This document shows, in pieces, positions 1-8,054 of a stretch of 64,000 nucleotides of DNA. Within the stretch, counting starts at the first letter, position 1; every line of letters begins with the position of its first letter. The stretch is from contig JAFKGQ010000010.1 in the NCBI GenBank assembly GCA_017307755.1, positions 1-64,000 on the forward strand, in the 5' to 3' direction. The notes below the pieces were generated by a model. It searched no databases. It was not told the DNA's origin and worked only from the letters and a program-made list of their open reading frames with translations. A program made the translations under genes and the position numbers. This stretch comes from Chitinophagaceae bacterium (GTDB taxonomy: Bacteria; Bacteroidota; Bacteroidia; Chitinophagales; Chitinophagaceae).

Positions 1-623
1 GAGCATTTTATCTCCAAATATCGCTTTACCAGTATGCTGTTTTCCCCTTCGCCTTTCGGTTCCAGGTAGACTGGTTGACTTGGGTACTTTCTCTCAAGTA
101 TCCCCTTGGTTGAACCAAGAATATAATATAAAGTGCCACGGCGCACTTCGAATACGAATGGGTCCTTGATAAAATCTCTGGCATGCTCTTTTTCCGAATA
201 CTCAGTATGTTGTGTTATCTCAATCTTATTTCTGGAGGACAATAACCTTTGGTAGTAAAAGGTGTTTATATTTCGTTCCAGCATTCGTACACTCCATCCC
301 TGTTCAGCCGCTTCTTTGAGATAGTATAAACGCGCTTTAACATCCTCCAACCTCATTATCAATCTATTATGACTCCAAGTCAATTTGCTACACAGTGTGT
401 AGCAAATCTCAGGATCGGGATAGGTAAGGTAAAATTGCCTAAAATTACGAAGGTTCGCGTAAGAAAATCCCTTGCCGAATTCTGCGGTCAAAGCCTTTGA
501 GAGTTCCTTTAAAATACTCTCTCCATAGGTTGCCCGATCTTCACCATGCTGCTCTTGCTGCACTATCCGCTTTCCAATTTGCCAGTATGCTTCTAAATGT
601 TCTTTTTTACCCTCCAAGGCCAC
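1..623 (-). CDS. DUF1016/YhcG-like N-terminal domain protein, 3' end off the window
   Basis: An open minus frame of about 207 codons runs off the left edge. Its first 140 residues carry the signature of the DUF1016 (YhcG) N-terminal domain: AYWQIGKRIVQQEQ, YGESILKELSKAL, GKGFSYANLRNFRQFY, a LTWSH motif, and WSVRMLERNINTFYYQRLL ending at KDPFVF. In that family a PDDEXK nuclease domain follows; here the next 50 residues do not look like the usual start of it, so the C-terminal half may be divergent. The frame is closed upstream by TAG at 633-635, leaving only GTG (621-623) or TTG (615-617) as starts, with GGAGGA just upstream. Family members usually have 20-30 more N-terminal residues, so this gene may be 5' truncated. 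YhcG-type proteins often sit with restriction or mobile genes; none is visible here. Confidence 0.6.
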   Translation of the reverse strand, partial: MALEGKKEHLEAYWQIGKRIVQQEQHGEDRATYGESILKELSKALTAEFGKGFSYANLRNFRQFYLTYPDPEICYTLCSKLTWSHNRLIMRLEDVKARLYYLKEAAEQGWSVRMLERNINTFYYQRLLSSRNKIEITQHTEYSEKEHARDFIKDPFVFEVRRGTLYYILGSTKGILERKYPSQPVYLEPKGEGENSILVKRYLEIKC

Positions 624-789
624 TCCTCCGTCCTACGGCTTTTAATTGGCTTCCTCACGGAAAACTTCCGGCAGCGATCCCGAGGCCACAGGGGCCTGCG
701 ATATAGAGCATCCGGCGCTAGGCAGGCTGACCGCGGATGAAGTACGACGTTCTGCACTCTTGCAGCTGGTGAATATGGGAGCAGGAGTC

Positions 790-999
790 TTAGCCTGGCC
801 CCATACCATTTCTGAAAATAATGGCCAGGCCAATACAAAATAGCAGATAGGAAACAACCGCCGACAATATGAGCCCCGTCATAATCCTGGTCCGCTTATT
901 TTTATCCAGGAATTTCCAGACAAGAGGCATAATGACCAACGGAGCGACGAACGTGGACGCCCATATTATTTTTCCGAGCATATCGATCAGACTTTCCAT
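790..999 (-). CDS. small two-helix membrane protein
   Basis: The 69-residue product has two hydrophobic segments (about residues 8-29 and 38-62) separated by a basic KNKRTR loop, so it should be an inner-membrane hairpin. It begins 7 nt after the stop of the DUF6688-like gene and is the last recognisable gene of the leftward operon that includes creD. I do not recognise a family. Position and spacing argue that it is translated; a function cannot be assigned. Confidence 0.6.
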   Translation of the reverse strand: MESLIDMLGKIIWASTFVAPLVIMPLVWKFLDKNKRTRIMTGLILSAVVSYLLFCIGLAIIFRNGMGPG

Positions 1000-1006
1000 T
1001 AAATTG

Positions 1007-2098
1007 TCAGGTTCTCCGGCAGACAGCTATTTTTTCCCTGTCTTCTCTGCGCATATACTGCTGCGCGATCCTTGTCTCGGGATGTCTGTCCAGCATATAC
1101 AGCGTCAATAAAAAGATCCATTCCAGGGGCTTCATCAGCAGATAAACGAGATTGGACACCCATTTTCTATCAAAGACCCCATAATGTTGATGGAGATAGG
1201 AACCTACATGGTTATACAGTCTTCTCACCGGGCGGTGCAGCCGGGGCGTGTGTTGCTCCAGCCACTCTTCAAAAGCATTGGACACCAGCAATTGTCTGTT
1301 GCACTTGATGGGGGTTCCGGCGCGGACGCCTGCCCGCAAGGGTTTCACCAGCCCCGGGCTTCCCTTGGCAGCGATAGTACAAAGGAAATGTCCGCCGCAT
1401 ACCACTCCATTGCAATCCTTATGCAGCTGGGATAATCCATGCTCATAAGTGTCCGTAAATGCCCTGACGAGCGAATCCGGCTGCTGGCCGAAGATCAGCA
1501 GGACAGCGGATAAACAGACAAGCACCGGCAGACACAGGATCAGCAGCACGGGGAATTTTACAAACACCGGCAGTCGTAAGAGGTACCAGCAGAACTGCAC
1601 TACCCGGCTGGATCGCAAAGGCAATTCATTTTGCTGCTCCATCTCATGGACCATCAACAGATGATTCTGCGCCAGCATCATGATCAGCAGCAGATTGTGC
1701 GGGATCAGGATGACCCATCCGACATGCTCCTCATCCTGGATACTGACGACGATGTTCAATCCTAAACCCGCGATCAGGAGGCAATTGACAAGGATCTCCA
1801 TTAAGGGGGGAGCCGTCTTGCTCCGCAGCGCGCTATAAAAATAAGCCGCCGCACAGAGAATGATCAACACATACACCGACAGCCTATGCTTCGGGGCTAA
1901 CAAACTCCAGTCCCCGCAACAGTTGTTTGTCGCCATGAGATCCGCAAACCACAGCATCCCGATGGAGAACAGCAAGTGCCCAAACGCCCACACAGGCGAT
2001 GCCAGTGCAGCGTTCCGCTTACCCTTAATAAGAAATAAGATAAAGTCAGCCGGCACAGCCAGGAAGCCGATAAAATAAAGCAGAAGTAACGCCGGCAT
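1007..2098 (-). CDS. DUF6688-like membrane protein
   Basis: The 363-residue product has about six hydrophobic segments in its first 210 residues (near 1-22, 32-52, 75-92, 100-120, 128-148 and 178-205), then a soluble stretch with HKDCNGVVCGGHFLCTIAA and CNRQLLVSNAFEEWL, and an amphipathic segment with LMKPLEWIFLLTLYMLDRHPE near the end. The Cys/His-rich HKDC...CGGHFLC block and the PLEW motif match what I recall of the DUF6688 family of Bacteroidota and Firmicutes, whose function is unknown. It starts 3 nt after creD, so the two are co-translated. Family assignment is from memory and moderate; membrane location and operon membership are direct from the sequence. Confidence 0.65.
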   Translation of the reverse strand: MPALLLLYFIGFLAVPADFILFLIKGKRNAALASPVWAFGHLLFSIGMLWFADLMATNNCCGDWSLLAPKHRLSVYVLIILCAAAYFYSALRSKTAPPLMEILVNCLLIAGLGLNIVVSIQDEEHVGWVILIPHNLLLIMMLAQNHLLMVHEMEQQNELPLRSSRVVQFCWYLLRLPVFVKFPVLLILCLPVLVCLSAVLLIFGQQPDSLVRAFTDTYEHGLSQLHKDCNGVVCGGHFLCTIAAKGSPGLVKPLRAGVRAGTPIKCNRQLLVSNAFEEWLEQHTPRLHRPVRRLYNHVGSYLHQHYGVFDRKWVSNLVYLLMKPLEWIFLLTLYMLDRHPETRIAQQYMRREDREKIAVCRRT

Positions 2099-2101
2099 AT
2101 A

Positions 2102-3415
2102 CTATTTCTCCTCCTCCGTCCATTTTATCTTCCGCGAAAAATACATCACCACACCCAGCGTAATAAAGAGGCCGATGCTGCCCATCAGCAGCGCATAGTC
2201 CTGCAGTTGTATCAGCGTAAAGATAAATCCGTACAGCAGCGAGAGTAATGCGCCGACGAACAGGGACATCTTTGAGCTGCGCAGGATGCTCCGTACAAAC
2301 CACGCGATAAGAAAGATGGTTGCCAGCGCCGCCGTCAGATAGGCCTTGTTAAAACCGATGTATTCGGAAAAAGAAAGCAACAACGTATAGAACAGACATA
2401 AGGCAAGCCCCACCAGTACATACTGAAAGGAATGGATGGAGCGGCGATACACCCATTCGATGAGAAAAAAGGCGGTAAAGGTCAACAGGATGATCAGGAT
2501 AGCATATTTTACACTGCGCGTCGTCTGCTGGTAGACATCCACCGGCAGGATAAGGTTCACACCAAAGGCCGAGCCGCCCATCTCATGTACATCACCCTTC
2601 CATTGCTGGGGATAGTTACGATTTAAATAAAGTACTTTCCAGTCAGCCGTAAAACCGCTGTCCTTCACCGTCCGCAGATCGGGCAGATAGCTGCCGGCAA
2701 AGCTGGGGTCCGGCCATGAAGAGGCGGCCTTCACCGTGGTCACCTTACCCGTGGGCACAAATAAAAGATCCCCGGAGCCTTTCAGCTGCACAGTGGCGGA
2801 GAAATCCAGGGGGCCGCGAACGCCGGCTAATGAAGCAGGAAGCGCTGCGCTCAATGCATTCTTGAACTGGTCTGACGAATACTTCGCGGGTACGAGGTCC
2901 AGCGTATTCCCGGCGAGATGTAAGGTCATTTCTTCTTTCAGCCCTTGCACATCGCTGATGTTAAAGAACACAGCCGCCTCATTCCACAGCAGCTTGTCCG
3001 CCGGGATATTCAGCTCGGCAATGTGCAGGCTGTCATAGGAGCCTTTTATCTGTAGCTCGGACGTGTACACGACGACCTCATAAATGCCCCGGTATCTCTT
3101 TTCCGGCGATATCCGGGCCTGGATGTCCAGTTTATCGGGCAGGAAATAGGCCCATTTTTTTACTTCCGTTGTATTCTTCTCATAAGTCACTACCTCCATG
3201 TAAGGGATGCCGATCACGGGCCCAGTGATTGTCTGCGAGCCTGCCCATTTTGAGCTGATCTCCTTTACAGCCTCCGTCTGCCGGGAACTTCTCTCCGACA
3301 CGAGGCTTTGTATAAAGGTGGCGGGTATCAACAGGAGCAGGATAAGTAGGCCAATAAAGAAGCTCTTCAGGATCATTTTGTTGCGATCCCAAAAGGTTTT
3401 GATCATATTTTCCAT
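2102..3415 (-). CDS. creD: CreD family inner-membrane protein
   Basis: The 437-residue product has one N-terminal membrane segment (about residues 15-35, FFIGLLILLLLIPATFI), a large extracytoplasmic domain with the family motifs ISSKWAGSQTITGPVIGIPY and FPD/YLPDKLDI-type strands, and five closely packed C-terminal helices (about 305-430). Length and order fit CreD (cell envelope integrity protein, tolerance to colicin E2 and beta-lactam-linked CreBC regulon in enterics). In Bacteroidota creD commonly lies near a small winged-helix regulator, as it does here about 3 kb upstream (6389-6697). It is followed after 3 nt by the DUF6688-like gene. The molecular activity of CreD is not established. 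Confidence 0.9.
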   Translation of the reverse strand: MENMIKTFWDRNKMILKSFFIGLLILLLLIPATFIQSLVSERSSRQTEAVKEISSKWAGSQTITGPVIGIPYMEVVTYEKNTTEVKKWAYFLPDKLDIQARISPEKRYRGIYEVVVYTSELQIKGSYDSLHIAELNIPADKLLWNEAAVFFNISDVQGLKEEMTLHLAGNTLDLVPAKYSSDQFKNALSAALPASLAGVRGPLDFSATVQLKGSGDLLFVPTGKVTTVKAASSWPDPSFAGSYLPDLRTVKDSGFTADWKVLYLNRNYPQQWKGDVHEMGGSAFGVNLILPVDVYQQTTRSVKYAILIILLTFTAFFLIEWVYRRSIHSFQYVLVGLALCLFYTLLLSFSEYIGFNKAYLTAALATIFLIAWFVRSILRSSKMSLFVGALLSLLYGFIFTLIQLQDYALLMGSIGLFITLGVVMYFSRKIKWTEEEK

Positions 3416-3427
3416 ATAGTGAGGGGT

Positions 3428-4111
3428 TTATGTCAACGCATGACTGATCTTTTTCATCATCAGATAGATGAGGGTCATCAGTATAGAAAAGCACAACACC
3501 ATGTCCCAGGTATTCTGGTGCCGCAGAGGATGAACTACCATGACCGCAATGTCCCTCAGCAACTGGAAAGGATCGGTCACTACGTCCCAGCTGTTGTACC
3601 GGAGGTAGCGACCGATGTAAATTCCCAGGGCATTGAGCCACATAACAGGATAAAGGAAGATGAGCTCACTGCGTAAGGTCTGACGCGGCAACAATATCCG
3701 CTCCATCTGTCTTACGGAAAGCACGCCCAATAAAAGCCCGTTCCATACATAGGATAGGATCATGGCCAGGTCAAACCATTGCGGCGTCTGTCTGTCATTG
3801 TACCTGTCCGCCAGGTGGTAGAGGTCGGTGGTAATGTAAAAGGAATTGGGTATGAACAACAGCCATATCAATGATAGGGCCCACCACCAGACGCCGCGTT
3901 TAGACGTTCTGGAAAGGATCGTCGAAATAAAATAAGGGATATAGGCCAGGAAAAGATTCCAGGGCAAAAAGATAAAGGTGTATCTACCGGTGTATAGGAT
4001 ACGCGCGGCTGTCAGCAGACAGCTGAAAAGCATGGATAGAAATAAGAGCCTGTCCATTTCGGTGCGCAGAAAAGGAATGCTTTTGGTGGTAGCGGTGGCG
4101 GTAGTGTTCAT
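3428..4111 (-). CDS. DUF1361 domain membrane protein
   Basis: The 227-residue product has six to seven membrane segments and the DUF1361 hallmarks: WNLFLAYIPYFIS, a WLLFIPNSFYITTDLYHL block, and PVMWLNALGIYIGRYLRYNSWDV in the second half. DUF1361 proteins are polytopic inner-membrane proteins of unknown function. The start ATG overlaps the 3' end of the kinase gene by 4 nt, the usual sign of translational coupling, and creD follows 12 nt downstream. Its place between a lipid kinase and CreD suggests an envelope role, but that is inference from context only. Confidence 0.85.
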   Translation of the reverse strand: MNTTATATTKSIPFLRTEMDRLLFLSMLFSCLLTAARILYTGRYTFIFLPWNLFLAYIPYFISTILSRTSKRGVWWWALSLIWLLFIPNSFYITTDLYHLADRYNDRQTPQWFDLAMILSYVWNGLLLGVLSVRQMERILLPRQTLRSELIFLYPVMWLNALGIYIGRYLRYNSWDVVTDPFQLLRDIAVMVVHPLRHQNTWDMVLCFSILMTLIYLMMKKISHALT

Positions 4112-4509
4112 AAAAATTTGGGAATAAAAATGAATGATCCAACAATAACGGCCGTGATCGCGGCGATCAACACTGCGCCGGCGGCCAGGTCCTTTATGAT
4201 CTTCACCTGGGGGTGATGTTCCCGGGTGATCATGTCCATCGCTTTTTCAATACAGGTGTTGAGCATCTCCGTTACCCACACCAGACCGATGACGATGACA
4301 AGCGCGATGGCTTCCCCCCGGGAGACTTTCAGCCGCCAGGCAAGGAGGCCGGCAACGATGGCCGCGGCCAGATGGATACGGGCGTTGTGTTCCTGCCGGA
4401 AAAACTGTTTTATGCCGATGGCGGCATAATAAAAACTTCTCAGACGTCCCCGGATAGAGAACCTTTCGTCTTTCATCATGAGGTTTAAATTGTCCATAAA
4501 TTTAAGCAA
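4108..4509 (-). CDS. dgkA: diacylglycerol kinase family protein (undecaprenol kinase type)
   Basis: The 133-residue product matches the small trimeric DgkA fold: an amphipathic N-terminus (SFYYAAIGIKQFFRQEHNARIHLAAA), three membrane helices, and the family signature VWVTEMLNTCIEKAMDMI with the conserved E and N of the active site, followed by the KDLAAGAVLIAAI helix. The slightly extended N-terminus (FSIRGRLRSFYYAA) is typical of the Gram-positive and Bacteroidota proteins, many of which phosphorylate undecaprenol rather than diacylglycerol; the substrate here is unproved. It overlaps the radical SAM gene upstream by 8 nt and the DUF1361 gene downstream by 4 nt, so the three are tightly coupled. 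Confidence 0.88.
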   Translation of the reverse strand: MLKFMDNLNLMMKDERFSIRGRLRSFYYAAIGIKQFFRQEHNARIHLAAAIVAGLLAWRLKVSRGEAIALVIVIGLVWVTEMLNTCIEKAMDMITREHHPQVKIIKDLAAGAVLIAAITAVIVGSFIFIPKFL

Positions 4510-5914
4510 TGGCCGGGAAGGGCGACACGCTTACGTCCTGTGGTCGCCCCCCCGATCTGTTAACTTTTGAAAGGATGGCTTCTAACAATGGCAGCATTTT
4601 GTTCAACCCTTCGGATTTAATAAGAAAGTTCCACATAGGTTCGAGCTTCTTCCATCCACCCGCATAGGCAAAATGTTTGATCTTGTGTCTCAAATTATCA
4701 TGACCCAGACTGGCCTTTAGGATATTCTTCCAGGAGTAAAATGAACGGTAGGCCCAGTCATATCCTCTTTTCAGTTCATCACCGCTAAGGCCCACCGTCT
4801 TGTACACCACCTGCCGGGTGTCATACTGATCCCAGTTCCTATGCAGGATCCGTCCTTGCGCCTCCATGTCCCTGAACAGGCGGGTGCCGGGATAAGGGGT
4901 TAGAATATGGAATGTACAGGTGGTAAGTGAATTTCTGACAGCCCAATCCACGGTCCTTTGAAATACATCGGGATCATCGTCATCAAGTCCGAACACAAAG
5001 CTCCCGTTGATCATAATACCCAGCGAATGCAGCCGCCGGATGGCCTGCTCGTAATCATGTCCGATGTTCTGCCGCTTGTTGCTCTGTACGAGGTTACTCT
5101 TGCTCAATGTTTCAAATCCGACAAAGACGCTGCGCATACCCGCTTCCGCGGCCTTCTCGATAAGGTCGCCCCGAAGTATCGCGTCGATGGTACTGGCCCC
5201 CTGGAACACGCGGTCCATCCCCTTCATGCCCGCAAACAGCCCCGTGGCAAACCGCTGATGACCCAATAAATGGTCGTCGAGAAAGTACAGGTGTCTGCCG
5301 GGAAGACGATCGATCTCCGCCAGGGCGGCATCCACTTTTTGTGTATAAAAACTGCGGCCGCCTTCAAAGAAAGCATCTTTATAACAGAAGTCGCAATGGT
5401 GCGGGCATCCCCGTGAGACGACAATGGAATTAGGCACCAGGTAACGGCTGCGTCTGATCAGATCTCTTCGTATAGGGGGGATCCCTTCTATATCACGCCG
5501 GCTGTTGCGGTAGATCTTTTGTGGGCAGCCATTGCGAAAGTCTTGTAAGAATTGGGGAAAAGTGTCTTCTCCTGGTCCGACAAAAATACTGTCCGCATGC
5601 GTCATCGCTTCTTCCGGTAATGAAGTGACATGCAGTCCTCCCAGACATATATACGCCCCTTTCTTCCTGTAATGATCCGCCAGCCCATAAGCCCTGAAAG
5701 CATTCGTGATATACACCTGTATGACCACCAGGTCGGGTTCGTCATCCGTATCCAGCTCCTCTACATGCTCGTCCTGCAGCCGGATATCGTCGTCCGGGGA
5801 ACAGTAAGCCGCCAGGGTAGCAAGTCCCAGGGGCGGGAACAGGGAATATTTGATGGGGCGCCAGAAAGGGCTCTTAGCCTCTGTCAGCGCGGGGAGGATC
5901 ATCTTGATCTTCAT
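4502..5914 (-). CDS. B12-binding domain radical SAM protein
   Basis: The 470-residue product begins with a cobalamin-binding-type Rossmann domain (about residues 1-135, with PPLGLATLAAYC, DLVVIQVY and GLHVTSLPEEAM), then a radical SAM core. The iron-sulfur cluster cysteines are C170, C174 and C177 in RGCPHHCDFC, followed by YFLDDHLLG, GFETLSKSNL and SFVFGLDDDD motifs. Family members of this B12/SAM type make C-methylations or C-C bonds in lipids and natural products (for example hopanoid and bacteriochlorophyll biosynthesis). Its substrate here is unknown. It is in one operon with an isoprenoid/lipid kinase, which makes a lipid or polyprenyl substrate plausible. A 52-nt gap separates it from the membrane protein upstream. 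Confidence 0.85.
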   Translation of the reverse strand: MKIKMILPALTEAKSPFWRPIKYSLFPPLGLATLAAYCSPDDDIRLQDEHVEELDTDDEPDLVVIQVYITNAFRAYGLADHYRKKGAYICLGGLHVTSLPEEAMTHADSIFVGPGEDTFPQFLQDFRNGCPQKIYRNSRRDIEGIPPIRRDLIRRSRYLVPNSIVVSRGCPHHCDFCYKDAFFEGGRSFYTQKVDAALAEIDRLPGRHLYFLDDHLLGHQRFATGLFAGMKGMDRVFQGASTIDAILRGDLIEKAAEAGMRSVFVGFETLSKSNLVQSNKRQNIGHDYEQAIRRLHSLGIMINGSFVFGLDDDDPDVFQRTVDWAVRNSLTTCTFHILTPYPGTRLFRDMEAQGRILHRNWDQYDTRQVVYKTVGLSGDELKRGYDWAYRSFYSWKNILKASLGHDNLRHKIKHFAYAGGWKKLEPMWNFLIKSEGLNKMLPLLEAILSKVNRSGGRPQDVSVSPFPAIA

Positions 5915-5966
5915 CTGTCGGGCTTTTTGGTTGAATAGTTATCTCCTTTCATGCGGATACATCAGA

Positions 5967-6326
5967 TCAATAGCGTATATGCTGGATCAATGTATATGCC
6001 ACGAGCACGATGAGCAGCAGCGATCCCTGTATGGCAATGGCGAGGTTCAGCCAGTGGCGGCGATAGGTCGATCCATTCAGCACAATGGCCAGGAGCAGAC
6101 ATCCCAGGATGAACTGGGCCTTGTGCCATGCCAGCGGGTCAAAGGGCGATTGCAGAAAGGAAGGCGCGATAAAATAGTACAGGGTTTTTGTGCCGAAGAT
6201 GATACGCGCCGTCAAGGACAGCAAAAAGAAGGTGGCCGGCAGCAGCAGCGCGATGCCCAGAAGCCCCGAGATAAAGGATTGCAGGTATGTCCGGGTCGCT
6301 TTCGGATGTGTGAGCTGGTTGGTCAT
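5967..6326 (-). CDS. small three-helix membrane protein, first gene of the leftward operon
   Basis: The 119-residue product has hydrophobic segments at about residues 16-38, 69-83 and 90-112. I recognise no named family. It is the first gene after the palindrome at 6350-6366, which lies only 24 nt before its start codon, so it should be the promoter-proximal gene of the unit that continues through the radical SAM, kinase, DUF1361 and creD genes. Function unknown; the call rests on frame, membrane character and position. Confidence 0.65.
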   Translation of the reverse strand: MTNQLTHPKATRTYLQSFISGLLGIALLLPATFFLLSLTARIIFGTKTLYYFIAPSFLQSPFDPLAWHKAQFILGCLLLAIVLNGSTYRRHWLNLAIAIQGSLLLIVLVAYTLIQHIRY

Positions 6327-6349
6327 TGTTTTATCTTTTTAAAAAAAGT

Positions 6350-6366
6350 GCTTTGAAATACAAAGT
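6350..6366. promoter_or_regulatory. palindromic operator, copy 1
   Basis: GCTTTGAAATACAAAGT contains CTTTG and CAAAG arms around AAATA. The same core occurs, with a longer arm, at 7381-7397. It sits 24-40 nt upstream of the first gene of the creD operon. The likely ligand is the winged-helix regulator encoded at 6389-6697, since the other copy precedes that regulator's own operon. Confidence 0.65.
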
Positions 6367-6388
6367 GTTTATATAAAAAAAATAGGTG

Positions 6389-6697
6389 TTACCCTTGCTT
6401 ATTCATTCCCTTGATCATTGTCTCCAGCGCCTCCAAGTGATCTTTAAAAGCCTTTTCTCCGGCCTTGGTTATAGAATACGTCGTATTTGTTTTGCGGCCG
6501 ATGAACCCTTTATGCACTTTTATAAACCCGTTCTCTTCCAGGTTGATCAGGTGGGAGGCCAGGTTGCCGTCTGTCAGCTCCAACAGCTGCTTCAGATCGT
6601 TAAAACTGATCTCCTGGTTCATCATCAGGATACTCATCACCCCCATCCGGATCCGGCTGTCAAAAACCTTGTTCAGATTGCCGATGGGGTTCTTCAT
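6389..6697 (-). CDS. winged-helix transcriptional regulator (HTH_34/ArsR-like)
   Basis: The 102-residue product is a single winged-helix domain: helices through RIRMGVMSILMMNQEISFNDLKQLLELTDGNLASHLINLEENGFI and a wing KVHKGFIGRKTNTTYSITKAG, then a dimerisation helix to the end. This is the small 'winged helix DNA-binding' family common next to creD in Bacteroidota. Its ATG overlaps the stop of the upstream membrane gene by 4 nt, so the two are coupled. Two copies of the same palindrome, one before this operon and one before the next, imply that it represses or controls both. No ligand-binding domain is present, so the signal may come from the membrane partner. Confidence 0.85.
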   Translation of the reverse strand: MKNPIGNLNKVFDSRIRMGVMSILMMNQEISFNDLKQLLELTDGNLASHLINLEENGFIKVHKGFIGRKTNTTYSITKAGEKAFKDHLEALETMIKGMNKQG

Positions 6698-7374
6698 ACA
6701 GCCACCCCCTTCTCATACTTCCACCACATAATCAGCCCGTATACGATGTGCAGTACACCAAAGCCCGCCGCCCAGAAATACAACCCCCAATGGAGATAAA
6801 ACATGCTGATACAACCCAGCAATATCTCCAGAAAACCCAGATAACGGATGTCTGAGAGCGTATACTTGCTGGCATTTACCAGCGCCAGACCATAGAATAC
6901 CAGACAGGTGGGCGCCACATATTCCCAATCCGTATGATAGAACATGCCTATCAGGAACAGACCTCCCGCTGCCAGGGGGATCAGCATATTGACGATCAGC
7001 TTCTTTGAAGTGACATCCCAGATGGGGAGGTTGTTCCGGCGGGCCTTGCGCCAGGTGAACCAGGTAGAGGACACCAGGGCGGCCGCGAGAACAGCTATCG
7101 CCAGACCGATGAGCTTCCATTTCAACCCTTCGGCTTCATCGTGCATATAACCATGATGATCTACATATCCCCGTACCACCCGGCCGCCAATAGAGCCGCC
7201 ATAATAATCCATGATCCAGCCATGTGCTATAAAAGCCCCGATCAGCGCACATACCCCCGCGCTCACCCCGCTAAGACCGCTGAGGGAGATAAACCGGGAG
7301 GACCGTTCCATCATACGCCGGATGTCCTGAAGGGCTTCTAAAGACTCATTGGCCTGGCTGGGGTTATCCATCAT
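6694..7374 (-). CDS. six-helix membrane protein coupled to the winged-helix regulator
   Basis: The 226-residue product starts with a short cytoplasmic segment (SLEALQDIRRMMERSSRFISLSGLSG) then about six hydrophobic segments. The Arg/Met-rich N-terminal motif before the first helix is typical of membrane proteins paired with small winged-helix regulators in Bacteroidota. No enzymatic motif is seen. It begins 7 nt from the operator at 7381-7397 and overlaps the regulator gene by 4 nt. A role as sensor or as regulated envelope component is possible; neither is shown by the sequence. Confidence 0.75.
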   Translation of the reverse strand: MMDNPSQANESLEALQDIRRMMERSSRFISLSGLSGVSAGVCALIGAFIAHGWIMDYYGGSIGGRVVRGYVDHHGYMHDEAEGLKWKLIGLAIAVLAAALVSSTWFTWRKARRNNLPIWDVTSKKLIVNMLIPLAAGGLFLIGMFYHTDWEYVAPTCLVFYGLALVNASKYTLSDIRYLGFLEILLGCISMFYLHWGLYFWAAGFGVLHIVYGLIMWWKYEKGVAV

Positions 7375-7380
7375 AAAAGC

Positions 7381-7397
7381 ACTTTGAAATACAAAGT
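7381..7397. promoter_or_regulatory. palindromic operator, copy 2
   Basis: ACTTTGAAATACAAAGT is a perfect 6-bp inverted repeat with a 5-nt spacer, sharing 16 of 17 positions with the site at 6350-6366. It lies 7-23 nt before the start of the membrane protein/regulator pair and in the divergent region shared with yfiR. Autoregulation by the winged-helix protein is the simplest reading. Confidence 0.7.
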
Positions 7398-7525
7398 ACA
7401 GGAAAATCTTTCATTCCCGCAAGCTTTTTTGAGATTTTCTTAATATTGCCTTGTCTAAACCCTTAGTTTTTAAGTCACTTTCCCGGATCCTTGTTCCTGT
7501 CGCCCCGTTCAACCAGGAAAAGGAT

Positions 7526-8050
7526 ATGCATGTAATAATTAAACTACCTCTCATCGCCGGGCTGTCATTGCTGTCATCCTTCAGGATCCGTGGACAGCAT
7601 GAGACTGCTTATGCGCTGCAGGCTAACATCATTTACCGCATTACAAAGTATATAGACTGGCCTTCGGGTAAGAGGGCAGGCGATTTTATCATCGGGGTCG
7701 TCGGAGATACCCCGTTATATGACGAACTGAAGAACCTCAGCGTCAGTAAGACAGTCGGGAGCCAGAAAATCACCGTCGTCAAAATAGCCCCCTCGGCAGG
7801 GTCCTACAACTGTCATATCCTCTTTATCAGCGAGGAGGAAAGCAGCAGTCTAAAAAGGATCGCCCTTCTTACCGCCGGAACACCCACCCTGATCATTACG
7901 GAATCCGGGGGACTCGCCAGAAAGGGGTCATGTATAAATTTCATCACCGTGGATGACCGGCTGAAACTGGAGATCAATAAAGGCAATGTCGAACAAAGGT
8001 CGCTGCATATCGCTTCCGAACTGTTGGAATTAGGGATAATTATAAAATAG
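7526..8050 (+). CDS. YfiR family periplasmic protein
   Basis: The product is 174 residues from the ATG at 7526, which follows an AGGAAAAGGA ribosome-binding sequence; an in-frame ATG at 7451 would add an unlikely 25-residue extension ahead of the signal peptide. Residues 1-22 form a signal sequence. The mature part has the YfiR/DUF4154 motifs: YALQANIIYRITKYIDWP, FIIGVVGDTPLYDEL, CHILFISEEES, TLIITESGG and INFITVDDRLKLEIN. In Pseudomonas YfiR is a periplasmic repressor of the diguanylate cyclase YfiN. In Bacteroidota it is often paired with a sensor kinase instead, as here: the hybrid kinase starts 4 nt after the stop. It probably delivers a periplasmic signal to that kinase. Confidence 0.88.
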   Translation: MHVIIKLPLIAGLSLLSSFRIRGQHETAYALQANIIYRITKYIDWPSGKRAGDFIIGVVGDTPLYDELKNLSVSKTVGSQKITVVKIAPSAGSYNCHILFISEEESSSLKRIALLTAGTPTLIITESGGLARKGSCINFITVDDRLKLEINKGNVEQRSLHIASELLELGIIIK

Positions 8051-8054
8051 AAAA

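Noticed and set aside
646..843. Plus-strand 65-codon frame between the DUF1016 fragment and the small membrane gene
   Set aside because: It has no recognised motif, lies opposite the leftward operon and overlaps the end of the 790-999 gene.
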